From: Planctomycetales bacterium
Lineage (GTDB): Bacteria; Planctomycetota; Planctomycetia; Planctomycetales; Planctomycetaceae
Assembly: GCA_026400835.1 (NCBI GenBank)
Contig: JAPLOA010000067.1
Coordinates: forward strand, 1-64,000
Direction: 5' to 3'
Length of the DNA: 64,000 nucleotides
Below the pieces are notes generated by a model, which saw nothing but the letters and a program-made list of their open reading frames with translations, was not told where the DNA came from and ran no database searches. The number at the start of each line of letters is the position of its first letter. Position 1 is the stretch's first letter. The translations under genes and the position numbers were made by a program. Shown piece after piece: positions 6,732-16,132 of the stretch.

Positions 6732-8054
6732 ATGTTCCCACCGAGACGAGAGTTCCTGAAGACCGCTGGGGCGACCGCAGCGGTGACCGTTTTGGCGAAT
6801 GCTGGTCAGAGTCCGGCTGACGAAGCCACTTCTGAACGGATCCAGATCGGGTTCATTGGCTGCGGCGGGATGGGTTCAAACCATCTCAAGCTTTTGTCGC
6901 AGCGGAAAGACGTCGAAGTCGCGATCGTCTGCGATGTTGACCAGCAGCGACTCGCAGATGCCGCAAAGATGGTTCAGGAGGGATCAGGCAAGGCTCCGAA
7001 GTCGACAGGAGATCTCAGAACGATTCTGGATGACAAGTCGATTGACGCGGTATTCATCGCGACGCCCGACCATTGGCATGCTCCTGCCGCGATTCTTGCT
7101 CTGGATGCCGGCAAGCATGTCTATGTCGAAAAACCTTGTTGCCATAACGTTCGCGAAGGACGCTTGTTGGCCGAAGCGGTCAAACGCAGCGGGAAGCGAT
7201 TGCAGGTCGGTACTCAGAGCCGTAGTACTCCGTGTGTCGCAGAAGGCATCGAACGAATTCGCAATGGCGAGATCGGTGAGATCCTGGTTGCCAAGGCATG
7301 GAACAGTCAGCGACGCGGAACAATCGGGAAAGCTCAACCGGGATCTCCACCGCCACATCTGGATTTCGATAATTGGCTTGGTCCTGCCCCGGAAGTTCAG
7401 TGGCGTCCAAATCTGTTACATGGCATCTGGCGCTGGTGGTATGACTTTGGATGCGGAGACATCGGCAACGATGGCGTGCATGACATCGACGTCGCACTGT
7501 GGGGTTTGGGCGTGGAAGCTCATCCCAGCCGAGTCACGTGTTTTGGTCAAAAGAACTTCTTCGATGACGATCAGCAGTTTCCGGATACGCAGTATGCCGT
7601 CTGTGAATATCCGGTGGACGGTGCTCCGGCAGGTCGCTGCAAGCAGTTGATTTTCGAGCAGCGAATCTGGAGTCCGTACGTTCAGGAAGGCTATGAAAAT
7701 GGGGCTGCCTTCTATGGCAAAGAAGGTGTGCTGATCATGGGCCACAGCATTGGCTGGAAGTTGTACGGTCCGCGTGGCAAGCTGCTGGCCGAACGAACCG
7801 GCGGAGGCGATTTGCCAGCTCATCATCAGAACTTCTTCGATGCGATTCGTGATCCTTCAAAATCCTTAAACGCGTCCGTCGATGCGGGACGGTTATCTGC
7901 CACAATTGTGCATCTGGCCAATATCGCTGCTCGTACCGGTCAGGTGCTGCACTTTGATCCTGACAAGGAAATGATCACCAACGGTGAGGCGGCGAATGCG
8001 TTGGTGCGTCGCCAATATCGGGATGGTCATTGGGCCGTGCCAAAGGGCGTTTAA
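6732..8054 (+). CDS. Tat-exported Gfo/Idh/MocA-family oxidoreductase
   Basis: A 440-residue protein. AGGAG lies seven bases before ATG 6732. Residues 1-30 are a Tat leader (RREFLKTAGA). The Rossmann domain starts at about residue 35 with GFIGCGGMGSNH and includes the family's EKP signature (VYVEKPCCHN). The C-terminal alpha/beta domain includes DFGCGDIGNDGVHDIDVALW, with the usual D-x-x-x-H acid/histidine arrangement. These NAD(P)-dependent enzymes act on sugars or cyclitols, and exported versions are greatly expanded in planctomycetes. The next gene encodes a second member of the family, only a hairpin repeat away. The substrate cannot be told from the sequence. Confidence 0.92.
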   Translation: MFPPRREFLKTAGATAAVTVLANAGQSPADEATSERIQIGFIGCGGMGSNHLKLLSQRKDVEVAIVCDVDQQRLADAAKMVQEGSGKAPKSTGDLRTILDDKSIDAVFIATPDHWHAPAAILALDAGKHVYVEKPCCHNVREGRLLAEAVKRSGKRLQVGTQSRSTPCVAEGIERIRNGEIGEILVAKAWNSQRRGTIGKAQPGSPPPHLDFDNWLGPAPEVQWRPNLLHGIWRWWYDFGCGDIGNDGVHDIDVALWGLGVEAHPSRVTCFGQKNFFDDDQQFPDTQYAVCEYPVDGAPAGRCKQLIFEQRIWSPYVQEGYENGAAFYGKEGVLIMGHSIGWKLYGPRGKLLAERTGGGDLPAHHQNFFDAIRDPSKSLNASVDAGRLSATIVHLANIAARTGQVLHFDPDKEMITNGEAANALVRRQYRDGHWAVPKGV

Positions 8055-8066
8055 GTTGCGAAAGTT

Positions 8067-8116
8067 CCGTCGGCGGAGCGACGGGTATTCCTTACACCCG
8101 TCGCTCCGCCGACGGG
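8067..8116. repeat. Palindromic repeat, family A, copy 1
   Basis: A near-perfect hairpin: CCGTCGGCGGAGCGACGGGT paired with its complement after a 9-base loop. Further copies lie at 11014-11063 and 47207-47257. It lies between two co-directional oxidoreductase genes. Confidence 0.85.
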
Positions 8117-8165
8117 CTTCTGCTTCTTGAACACCGTCCCACCTCCAGCAACAATGGAACAAGTC

Positions 8166-9272
8166 ATGGCCAAGTACAAAGTGGCGATCATCGGCAGCAC
8201 GGGGCGAGGCGACTACGGGCACGGGTTGGATGCCGTCTGGCAGTCCATTGAACAGTGCGAAGTTGTGGCGGTCGCTGATCAGGATGAGGCAGGCCGCAAC
8301 AAGGCTGTTCCGCGAACGGGTGCCGCTCGAAGTTATGCGGACTACCGTGAAATGCTGGACAAAGAGCAGCCGAACATCGTGGCGATTTGTCCTCGCTGGA
8401 TTGATCAGCATCGCGACATGGTTCTGGCCTGCGCGGAACATGGCTGTCACATGTACATGGAGAAGCCGTTCTGTCGAACATTGAGTGAAGCCGACGAGAT
8501 GATTCAGGCTTGTGAAATGCGGCATCTGAAGCTCGCCGTGGCCCACATCAGTCGATACTCGCCGCAACTGGATGTGATCCGCAAACTGATTCAGGCCGGT
8601 GAGATCGGCGACGTGCTCGAAATCCGCGCGCGAGGCAAAGAAGACGCGCGTGGCGGTGCGGAAGATCTTTGGGTTCTGGGCACGCATGTTCTGGATCTGA
8701 TGCGAGCTTTTGCCGGCGAGCCGGAATCGTGTTATGCGGCGCTGTTTCAGGATGGAAAACGTGTCACGCGCGAACATATCAAGCCGGGCAATGAAGGTGT
8801 GGGTCCGCTGGCAGGAAACAGAGTCGATGCGATGTGGCGATTCAAGAGCGGGGTGACGGGATACTTCTCATCGAAAAAAGGAGCGGGTGGCAGTCCAAAT
8901 CGTTTTGGACTTCGCATCATGGGTAGTAAGGGCGTGATCGATCACACGTCGGGCTATGCGAATCCGGCATTTCTGTTGAATGATGTGACCTGGGGATCAT
9001 CCGCAGCGGGGAAAACCTGGAGAACGATTTCGTCGAATGGAATCGATCAACCCGAAACGATCACTGCGACCGGCTACGAAGGTGGGAATCCGGCTGCTGC
9101 GAGGGATCTGATCGCTGCCATTGAAGAGGATCGTCAGCCAAAATGCTCGATGTATGAAGCTCGGGGAACAATCGAAATGGTTCTCTCGGTCTTCGAATCT
9201 CATCGAACCGGCGGACCGATCAGCATGCCTCTGCAATGCAAAGCGAATCCTCTGGGTGAACTGACGGAATAA
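8166..9272 (+). CDS. Gfo/Idh/MocA-family oxidoreductase (cytoplasmic)
   Basis: A 368-residue enzyme with no export signal. I chose ATG 8166 (MAKYKVAIIGSTGRG), which has GGA at good spacing and starts directly at the Rossmann strand; an upstream ATG at 8154 and TTG at 8127 are less likely. The conserved EKP motif appears as MYMEKPFCRT and the C-terminal domain carries WVLGTHVLDLMRAF, where the family's H/D pair sits. Its tail ends close to the next gene, a Ser/Thr kinase eight bases downstream, so the two may share a transcript. The substrate is unknown. Confidence 0.9.
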   Translation: MAKYKVAIIGSTGRGDYGHGLDAVWQSIEQCEVVAVADQDEAGRNKAVPRTGAARSYADYREMLDKEQPNIVAICPRWIDQHRDMVLACAEHGCHMYMEKPFCRTLSEADEMIQACEMRHLKLAVAHISRYSPQLDVIRKLIQAGEIGDVLEIRARGKEDARGGAEDLWVLGTHVLDLMRAFAGEPESCYAALFQDGKRVTREHIKPGNEGVGPLAGNRVDAMWRFKSGVTGYFSSKKGAGGSPNRFGLRIMGSKGVIDHTSGYANPAFLLNDVTWGSSAAGKTWRTISSNGIDQPETITATGYEGGNPAAARDLIAAIEEDRQPKCSMYEARGTIEMVLSVFESHRTGGPISMPLQCKANPLGELTE

Positions 9273-9279
9273 TGCACGA

Positions 9280-11001
9280 ATGAGTATGTCTCCGGATGAC
9301 GCCGACGAACGTCTGGCCATCGCCTTTGACGAGCTGATCCGGGATTCCCGCAGTGGGTCTTCGCAGCAGCGACTGGAAGAGGCGATTCGCAGGAATCCGG
9401 ATCTGGAACAGGACCTTCGTGAGCTATTCGCGACGGCTCAGTTTGCTGACGACGTCGCCATGCTGCAGTCGTCGGACCTCAATCATCTCACCGGCGGCTC
9501 AGCACTTCTGACTTCAGGTCAGAATGATCGAAGTTCAGGATCGGCCATCGGCAGCGTGATAGGAGATTACGAGTTACTGGAGGAAATCGGTCGGGGTGGC
9601 ATGGGCGTCGTTTATCGCGTGACGCAGATCAGTCTGCAGCGAACGGTCGCCCTGAAGATGATACCGAATGCTGCATTTGCATCGACTTCGGATCTGGCGC
9701 GCCTGCGTGCCGAAGCGCTGGCGGCGGCGCGGTTGAGTCATCCGAATATTGTTCCGGTCTATGAAGTCGGCGAGCATCACGGGCAACCGTGGTTCAGCAT
9801 GAAGTTCATCGAAGGCAGCACGCTTTCGAAGCGACTGATGGATGGGCCGATGGCTCCTCGCGAAGCCGTGGCCATGTTGTTGCCGATTGTGGAGGCTATT
9901 GGTGCGGCTCATCGAGCCGGTGTGCTGCATCGCGATGTGAAGCCCAGCAACATCATGATTGCTTCCGATGGCACTCCGTTTGTCACAGACTTCGGTCTGG
10001 CCAAACGTGTTAGTGTTGCCGATCAGTCTTACTCGGCGACGGGGCAGTCTTCCGAGCTGGCGGGATTGACTCAGAGTGGAGCGATTCTGGGAACGCCCGC
10101 GTGGATGTCTCCGGAACAGGCTGCTGGTCAGACAGATTCTGTGGATGTCGCGACCGATGTTTATAGTCTCGGAGCTGTGTTGTTTGCGATGCTGACGGGG
10201 CGGCCTCCTTTTCAGTCGGCATCGCCGTTGGACACGATATTGATGGTTCTTGAGCAGGATCCGCCCAATATTCGGATGCTGAATCGTGGCGTCGATTCAG
10301 ATCTCGAAATGGTGGTCATGAAATGTCTGCAGAAGCCGCCGGATCTGAGGTATGCGTCGACTGCTGAACTGGCCGACGATCTTCGTGCGTGGCTGAGTGG
10401 CGAACCCGTCAGTGCGCGTTCATCGACATTTGCTCAGATCATGATGAGGTTGTTTCGTGAGTCACATCATGCGGCCATTCTGCAGAACTGGGGATTGCTG
10501 TGGATGTGGCACAGCCTTGTGGTTTTGTGCTTGTGCCTGATTACAAATTACATGCAGTATAGGGGAGTCGCTGATCGCTGGCCGTATGTCAGTCTCTGGG
10601 TGATTGGTTTAGGGCTCTGGGCCGGCATCTTCTGGAACCTTCGACATCGCGCTGGTCCCATCACGGCTGTGGAGCGTCAGATTGCTCACGTCTGGGGCGG
10701 CAGTATGATTGCTTCATCCATGTTGTTCTGGGTGGAAATGATCATGGAGCGGCCGGTGCTGGAGTTTTCGCCGGTGCTGGGAGCCATCGCAGGCATGGTG
10801 TTTCTGGTGAAGGCCGGAATGCTGTCGGGAAGCTTCTATATTCAGTCAGCCATGATGTTTGCCACATCGTTGATTATGGCGGCCGTCGAGCACAGTGATC
10901 TCCCGGACTTCAGTATTTCTTTGTTCGGTATTGTTTCGGCACTGACGTTCTTTACGCCGGGCTTGAAGTACTACCGCCAGCAAAAAAAATCCCGCCGCTA
11001 G
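9280..11001 (+). CDS. Ser/Thr protein kinase with C-terminal six-helix membrane domain
   Basis: A 573-residue protein. Residues 1-90 are a soluble N-terminal region typical of planctomycete kinases. The kinase domain (about 90-355) has the P-loop GRGGMGVVYRV, lysine VALKM, catalytic loop HRDVKPSN, DFGLAK and PAWMSPEQA, so it should be active. The C-terminal third holds about six hydrophobic helices (from LLWMWHSLVVLCL to ISLFGIVSALTFF), more than the single anchor helix usual in PknB-type kinases. It may sense a membrane state or small molecule; no extracellular sensor domain is visible. It follows the second Gfo/Idh/MocA gene by eight bases. Confidence 0.93.
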   Translation: MSMSPDDADERLAIAFDELIRDSRSGSSQQRLEEAIRRNPDLEQDLRELFATAQFADDVAMLQSSDLNHLTGGSALLTSGQNDRSSGSAIGSVIGDYELLEEIGRGGMGVVYRVTQISLQRTVALKMIPNAAFASTSDLARLRAEALAAARLSHPNIVPVYEVGEHHGQPWFSMKFIEGSTLSKRLMDGPMAPREAVAMLLPIVEAIGAAHRAGVLHRDVKPSNIMIASDGTPFVTDFGLAKRVSVADQSYSATGQSSELAGLTQSGAILGTPAWMSPEQAAGQTDSVDVATDVYSLGAVLFAMLTGRPPFQSASPLDTILMVLEQDPPNIRMLNRGVDSDLEMVVMKCLQKPPDLRYASTAELADDLRAWLSGEPVSARSSTFAQIMMRLFRESHHAAILQNWGLLWMWHSLVVLCLCLITNYMQYRGVADRWPYVSLWVIGLGLWAGIFWNLRHRAGPITAVERQIAHVWGGSMIASSMLFWVEMIMERPVLEFSPVLGAIAGMVFLVKAGMLSGSFYIQSAMMFATSLIMAAVEHSDLPDFSISLFGIVSALTFFTPGLKYYRQQKKSRR

Positions 11002-11013
11002 TGTGTGAAGCGT

Positions 11014-11063
11014 CCCGTCGGCGGAGCGACGGGTGTACTGTAGGCCCGTCGCTCCGCCGACGA
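11014..11063. repeat. Palindromic repeat, family A, copy 2
   Basis: CCCGTCGGCGGAGCGACGGG followed by an 11-base loop and its complement. It sits between the kinase and the enolase-superfamily gene. Confidence 0.85.
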
Positions 11064-11091
11064 GAAAGTTTACTTCCGCGAGCCTCAAGCT

Positions 11092-12405
11092 ATGACTAAC
11101 GAGTCCCCCGATACTTTTCTTCGTCGTGCCTCGAGTCCTGTGCAGGAACATGCGTTTCGACGCGGGCCGCGAATTGTTGCCCTGGAAACCGCGATACCTC
11201 ATGACGTGATGCCCGGGCTGTTGGCCTTGCGCATTCATACGGATGCGGGAACAGTTAATGGAGTCCCCGTGATTGGTCATGGGGAAACCTATTACATCCC
11301 GACGTCGGCCGCGGCCGTGATTCATGACTTTATGTCTCCACGGCTGTTGGGATCCGATGCGTGTGCCATCGAAAGCCACTGGCGATTTCTGTACGAGCGA
11401 ATCACGGCCTTCGGAGGAACCGGTGCCGAATTGCGAGCGCTGTCTGCGATTGACCTCGCTTTGTGGGACATCGTCGGACAACTTTCGCAACAGCCGGTGT
11501 GGCGTTTATTGGGTGGTCCGGTGCGAGATGCCGTGCCCGTGTATAACAGTTGTGGCGGCCCGTTTTATGGTCGCTCCAATCGTCGTACGCCATCGGCATC
11601 GGGCTGGCCTGGACATGGTGACCCCGGTCAGCCGGGGCCGCTGGAAGACAACTGGTCCAGCATGAATTCACCGGCCGAGCTGGCAGAAGAGCTGGTGTCT
11701 CTTGGTTACAAGGGGATGAAGTTGTGGTCGTTTGACATGGTTTATCGGCGTCAGGGCGGACAGTATTTGTCATGGGACGATATTCGCGAAGGGATCGCTC
11801 CGTTCGAAAAGATTCGTGAGCGAGTTGGCGATAAGATCGAAGTCATGCTGGATGGCCACGGCTTCTTTTCTCTGGCTTCTGCTCGTCGCATTGCAGAAGG
11901 GATGAAACCGATTCGGCCGCTGTGGATGGAGGATGTGCTGCGTCCGGATTCGATTCACGCGATGGCGGCCTTTCGCGCGGAGATCAGTGTGCCGATTGCA
12001 GTCAGCGAGATGCTGGTGATGTCAGATCATTATCGTCAGGTCCTGGAAGCTCGCGCGGCCGATTATGTGATGATCGATCCGACGTGGGTGGGAGGAATTT
12101 CTCAGACGCGGCGGATCGCCGAGCTGGCTCAGATGTACAACGTGCCGACTCTGATGCACGACTGCACGGGGCCGTTTACGCTGCTCTCGGGGGTGAATGT
12201 GGCGGCGGCAAATTCCGGAGTGGCATTTCAGGAGACGGTTCGTGCTCACATCGCGACTTTGTATCCGTCGTTGATTGATGAGACGATCACGGTCAGCAAT
12301 GGCCACTTGGCTCTTCCGCAGCGTCCGGGAATTGGTGCTCGATGGCTGAAAGAAATCTTCGATCCGGCGCATCCGGGATACCGTCGTTCGTCACTCGACC
12401 AATAG
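11092..12405 (+). CDS. Mandelate racemase/muconate lactonizing enzyme-family (enolase superfamily) dehydratase-like enzyme
   Basis: A 437-residue protein with the two-domain enolase-superfamily layout: an N-terminal capping domain (about 25-160) and a TIM barrel. Candidate catalytic residues are the lysine in GYKGMKLW, the metal ligands in MLDGHG, WMEDVL and VSEML, and a C-terminal histidine in TLMHDCTGPF. This pattern fits sugar-acid dehydratases rather than muconate cycloisomerases. A 45-residue loop of Pro/Gly-rich sequence (around residues 150-190) follows the capping domain. bioA follows by 15 bases, but there is no obvious metabolic link. The substrate is not predictable here. Confidence 0.88.
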   Translation: MTNESPDTFLRRASSPVQEHAFRRGPRIVALETAIPHDVMPGLLALRIHTDAGTVNGVPVIGHGETYYIPTSAAAVIHDFMSPRLLGSDACAIESHWRFLYERITAFGGTGAELRALSAIDLALWDIVGQLSQQPVWRLLGGPVRDAVPVYNSCGGPFYGRSNRRTPSASGWPGHGDPGQPGPLEDNWSSMNSPAELAEELVSLGYKGMKLWSFDMVYRRQGGQYLSWDDIREGIAPFEKIRERVGDKIEVMLDGHGFFSLASARRIAEGMKPIRPLWMEDVLRPDSIHAMAAFRAEISVPIAVSEMLVMSDHYRQVLEARAADYVMIDPTWVGGISQTRRIAELAQMYNVPTLMHDCTGPFTLLSGVNVAAANSGVAFQETVRAHIATLYPSLIDETITVSNGHLALPQRPGIGARWLKEIFDPAHPGYRRSSLDQ

Positions 12406-12420
12406 GAAGACTCCCGTTTA

Positions 12421-13806
12421 ATGTCGTCATCAGAATTTCAATCGGTCTCTGCGGAGACGCTTCGAGCATGGGACAATGAGCATGTCTGGCATCCGTTCAC
12501 GCCAATGTCGGCCTATGTTCAGGAGCATTCGCCGATCATAGTTAGTGGAGAAGGCTTTGATTTGATCGATGAGGCGGGACGTCGATATCTCGACGGGATC
12601 TCTTCGTTGTGGTGCAACGTCCATGGTCACTCGGTGCCCGAGATTGACGCGGCCGTTCGAGAACAACTTGGCAAGGTTGCACATACGACGCTGTTGGGAT
12701 TGTCGAGCGAACCGTCGATCCGACTGGCTCGCGGGCTTGTTCAGCGAGCTCCGAGCGGGCTCAGCAAAGTCTTCTTTTCTGACAGCGGCGCGACGACTGT
12801 CGAAGTCGCGCTGAAGATGGCGTATCAGTATCATCGCCAGAAGCCTGACGGACCGGAGGATCGAGATACGTTTCTCTGTGTGGGCAATGCTTATCACGGA
12901 GATACTCTGGGAACGGTCAGCGTCGGCGGCATCGAATTGTTTCATCGGTGTTACAAGCATTTGCTGTTTCCGACGATTGTCTGTCCGTCGCCAGTGGCCA
13001 CGCGAGTTCCTCAGGGGCAAACTCGGGAAACATGGCTGCAGTTCTGTTTTGATGAAGTGGCTCGTCTGATGAAGGAGAATCATCAACGGCTGGCAGGATT
13101 CGTCATGGAGCCGATTGTTCAGGGAGCGGCCGGAATTCTGGTTCATCCGCACGGCTTCCTGCGTCACGTTCGCGCGTTGTGCACTCAGTATGACGTGCCG
13201 CTGATTGCTGACGAGGTGGCTGTGGGATTTGGCAGAACCGGGGCGATGTTTGCGTGCGAACAGGAATCTGTCAGCCCGGATTTTATGTGTTTGGCGAAAG
13301 GAATTTCGGGTGGGTATCTGCCGGTTGCAGCGACTCTGACCACCGAGAGAATTTTCAACGCGTTTCTTGGTGAGCCGTGGCAGGGGCGAACATTCTTTCA
13401 CGGTCATACTTACACGGGGAATGCTCTGGGCTGTGCGGCTGGCCTTGCTTCGCTGGAGCTGTTTGAGAAGAATCGAGTGCTGGAGAATGTCGCGGCATGC
13501 AGTCAGCTTGTTCGTGAAAAGCTGTCTCCGTTATGGCAGCATCCTCATGTATTGGAGATTCGTCAGCAGGGATTGATGATCGGGATCGAGATGGTGCGAG
13601 ATCGTGAAACGCAGGAGCCGTTCGATACTCTTCTGCGGCTGGGTCATCAGGTGACTTTGGCTGCTCGCCGTCGCGGCGTCATTATTCGTCCGCTGGGAGA
13701 TGTGGTCGTCCTGATGCCGGCCCCGGGAATGCCTGCTGCGTTAGTTGGTCGATTGTGTGATGTGGCGATTGAGTGCATCGAAGAAGTTACGAAGAGTGTG
13801 GCGTGA
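12421..13806 (+). CDS. bioA: Adenosylmethionine-8-amino-7-oxononanoate aminotransferase (biotin synthesis)
   Basis: A 461-residue fold-type I PLP enzyme that converts KAPA to DAPA using S-adenosylmethionine as amino donor. Diagnostic features are [15 protein letters not shown] at the N-terminus (BioA-specific), the PLP-phosphate site [22 protein letters not shown], the aspartate in [13 protein letters not shown] and the Schiff-base lysine in [18 protein letters not shown] lies ahead of ATG 12421. The length is slightly above the usual 420-430. Other biotin genes (bioB, bioD, bioF) are not in the window. Confidence 0.95.
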   Translation: MSSSEFQSVSAETLRAWDNEHVWHPFTPMSAYVQEHSPIIVSGEGFDLIDEAGRRYLDGISSLWCNVHGHSVPEIDAAVREQLGKVAHTTLLGLSSEPSIRLARGLVQRAPSGLSKVFFSDSGATTVEVALKMAYQYHRQKPDGPEDRDTFLCVGNAYHGDTLGTVSVGGIELFHRCYKHLLFPTIVCPSPVATRVPQGQTRETWLQFCFDEVARLMKENHQRLAGFVMEPIVQGAAGILVHPHGFLRHVRALCTQYDVPLIADEVAVGFGRTGAMFACEQESVSPDFMCLAKGISGGYLPVAATLTTERIFNAFLGEPWQGRTFFHGHTYTGNALGCAAGLASLELFEKNRVLENVAACSQLVREKLSPLWQHPHVLEIRQQGLMIGIEMVRDRETQEPFDTLLRLGHQVTLAARRRGVIIRPLGDVVVLMPAPGMPAALVGRLCDVAIECIEEVTKSVA

Positions 13807-13871
13807 GTTCTCAAGATGCCGTCTTGTCGAATACCTAACGAAGCAAAGACTTGATCCGAGGCGGACCGAAG

Positions 13872-14345
13872 ATGGGATTCGATGATTTTGATAATCCCTA
13901 TCTAGCACCCGAAGTGCCGTTTGAAGTGGTACGAGAGTCGGCGCCACGCGGGGCTTACTTCTGGGTTCGATTGTGGATTTCTTTGCAAATGCTGGTCGCG
14001 GTGGCAGGCACGGCCGCTGCGTTTGTCGATGTCGAAACGATCGTAGCAACAGGGCCGATCCTTTCGATTTTTGGGATCTTCGGCACCATCGTGTGTGTCA
14101 GGAAACGATACTACTTTGGTGCTTTGATCGGTGCTTCCGGCCCCGTCATCAGCGTGGCCATCTTTTTGGTCATCTTCCTGTTCAATTTGAGCCCCACCGC
14201 AGCGCAGAGACCGGTTCCGCTCATTGGCGCCGTCTACATGGCGATACTCTGCGCTATGGGGCTGGTTGCCTTGAGGGAGACAATTTCGCTGCAGGCGAAT
14301 GCCCACATACCGGCAGGAGAGCGAATCAGCGAGATGCCGCAGTGA
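13872..14345 (+). CDS. Small four-helix membrane protein, unknown function
   Basis: A 157-residue protein beginning MGFDDFDNPYLAPE. This DNPYxxP-type start recurs in short planctomycete membrane proteins. Four hydrophobic segments follow (about 33-50, 55-75, 82-108, 115-135). I took ATG 13872 with GAGGCGG ahead over a TTG at 13851. It is 65 bases downstream of bioA and converges with the next gene. No function can be given. Confidence 0.7.
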   Translation: MGFDDFDNPYLAPEVPFEVVRESAPRGAYFWVRLWISLQMLVAVAGTAAAFVDVETIVATGPILSIFGIFGTIVCVRKRYYFGALIGASGPVISVAIFLVIFLFNLSPTAAQRPVPLIGAVYMAILCAMGLVALRETISLQANAHIPAGERISEMPQ

Positions 14346-14352
14346 GAGGCTG

Positions 14353-15036
14353 CTATTGAACGACGACACCGCCCTGCTCTTCGCTGGAGATTTCTTCTCG
14401 ATGTGATCGATAAAGGCCGATCGTCAGCAGCAAGAGACTGATCATCTGCACCAGATGAAAGACGCCGTGGTTGTTGAACTCCCAGATTAAGGTCACGTGG
14501 AGCGTCTTTTGGGTGTCGATGACCGCAGCGAGAATTCCGACAAGAACTCCTGTGGCAAGGAAGCCTGATCCCGCTGCACTTCGCTGCCAGAAACACATCG
14601 TGTAGAGCGTCAGCGACAGAGCCATCGCTATGCACTCGTAAATCACAAACAGCAAAAAGGAGTCGCTCCAGATCTGCGTGATCGAAAAAAACGCGAAAGC
14701 GATCATGATTGCGGGCATCAGAAAGCGGCGAGACTTCTCGTGGCCGGAACTCATCGTGATCGCGGCGATGACGAACAGAGCCATGGTGAGTCCCAGAGCC
14801 AGATAAGCTGGACTCCAGATCGCAGATTCAATGGACGCGGCCATCTCCAGTCCATGGGCGGCTGCTCCAATCAAACTGGCAATACTGAGCAATGCAAAAA
14901 GCCATATCCAGACGCGAGTCCACATCGGACGAGCGACTGTTTTTCGTCTGATGACATAGATCGCCGCTGCCGACTGAGCGGCCAGGATGACGTCGGTAAT
15001 GGCTGTTGTCATCTCTGTGGGGCTGTCCGTGAGCAT
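14353..15036 (-). CDS. Seven-helix membrane protein, unknown function
   Basis: A 227-residue protein with about seven hydrophobic helices. The start at ATG 15036 has GGAG at proper spacing. Polar residues lie inside helices: GAAAHGLE near helix 2, SDSF near helix 5, and HGVFHLVQ at the start of the last helix. An HxxxH pair at this place recalls the CREST superfamily of membrane hydrolases (ceramidase/PAQR-like), but the match is too weak to name it. It converges with the upstream small membrane protein gene, whose stop is seven bases away. Confidence 0.75.
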   Translation of the reverse strand: MLTDSPTEMTTAITDVILAAQSAAAIYVIRRKTVARPMWTRVWIWLFALLSIASLIGAAAHGLEMAASIESAIWSPAYLALGLTMALFVIAAITMSSGHEKSRRFLMPAIMIAFAFFSITQIWSDSFLLFVIYECIAMALSLTLYTMCFWQRSAAGSGFLATGVLVGILAAVIDTQKTLHVTLIWEFNNHGVFHLVQMISLLLLTIGLYRSHREEISSEEQGGVVVQ

Positions 15037-15176
15037 TGGAATTCATCTCCGCCAGACTTCAAAACAATTTGGCTGGAACACTTTGCAATGCTAAGAGAAA
15101 AAAGACAATTCAGATTCACGGAATGGGATATTTCGCTGAATGCTTCACAAGTCGCTGCCTAAAGAAACAGAATGCA

Positions 15177-16100
15177 ATGCCAAAGACTCTGCACGGCGTA
15201 TTGCCGATCGTTCATACTCCGTTCACTGCTGATGACCGAATTGATCGCGCGACGTTGAAGCGTGAGATTGAATGGGCTTTCGAATTGGGAGCTGACGGGC
15301 TTGGGACCGGAATGGTGTCCGAGATTCTGCGGCTGACTTACGAAGAACGGATCGAGCTGACTCAGTTGATCGCGGAATACAGCGCGGGGCGAGGAGCAGT
15401 GTTTGCGGCTGTGGGTGCGGAAAGCGGGAAGCAGGCGTTGGCGTATTCGATTGCGGCGGAACAGGCCGGGTGCGATGCCGTCATGGCCGTGCCACCTCAG
15501 ACAACTCGACTGAGTGCAAACGGCATGTTGGACTACTTCCGGCAGATCGCTGACGGAATTTCCTTACCCGTCATTGTGCAGGATGCATCTGGCTATGTGG
15601 GGCAGCCGATTCCGATTTCGGTCTGTGTTTCTCTGCTGGAAACGTACGGCAGCGACAAGATTGTTTTCAAGCCGGAAGCATCGCCGATTGGTCCCAATCT
15701 GTCTGCGTTGCGAGATGCGACCGGCGGTCGAGCTCGCATCTTTGAAGGTTCCGGCGGGATTCTGTTAATCGACAGCTATCGTCGAGGCATCTCCGGAACA
15801 ATGCCGGGGATGGATTTGCTCGACGGCATTATTCAGCTCTGGAAAGCTCTGCAACGGGGCGACGATGCGGCTGCGTATCGAGTTTACTTCCCGATCTGTG
15901 GCATTGTTGCTTTGCAGCTTCAGGCAGGCCTGGATGGATTCCTTGCAGTCGAGAAATATCTGATGGCGAAGCGAGGCGTGTTTCCTTCGGTCCAACGCCG
16001 TCAGCCGTACTTATGGGAGCTGGATGATGAAACGGCGGCCGAGGTTGATCGTCTCTTCGTTCTCATGCAGGGAGAGATTTCAAAGTCGTCGGGGAAGTGA
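15177..16100 (+). CDS. DapA/NanA-family class I aldolase (dihydrodipicolinate synthase-like)
   Basis: A 307-residue TIM-barrel protein. I chose ATG 15177 (MPKTLHGVLPIVHTPF), which matches the family's beginning; a longer in-frame version would add 47 unlikely residues. The Schiff-base lysine is probably that in IVFKPEASPIGP and the tyrosine partner is in QDASGYVG. Conserved GTGMVSE replaces the usual GTTGE, so it is unlikely to be the true lysine-pathway DapA and more likely acts on a keto-acid sugar such as a dehydrated sugar acid. That would fit the enolase-family dehydratase 3 kb upstream, though this link is inferred. Confidence 0.88.
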   Translation: MPKTLHGVLPIVHTPFTADDRIDRATLKREIEWAFELGADGLGTGMVSEILRLTYEERIELTQLIAEYSAGRGAVFAAVGAESGKQALAYSIAAEQAGCDAVMAVPPQTTRLSANGMLDYFRQIADGISLPVIVQDASGYVGQPIPISVCVSLLETYGSDKIVFKPEASPIGPNLSALRDATGGRARIFEGSGGILLIDSYRRGISGTMPGMDLLDGIIQLWKALQRGDDAAAYRVYFPICGIVALQLQAGLDGFLAVEKYLMAKRGVFPSVQRRQPYLWELDDETAAEVDRLFVLMQGEISKSSGK

Positions 16101-16132
16101 TTATCGAGGGCCTACGAAATCAATCAGCCATT

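Noticed and set aside
12430-13407. 325-codon minus-strand open frame
   Set aside because: Antisense to bioA, which is certain from its PLP motifs.
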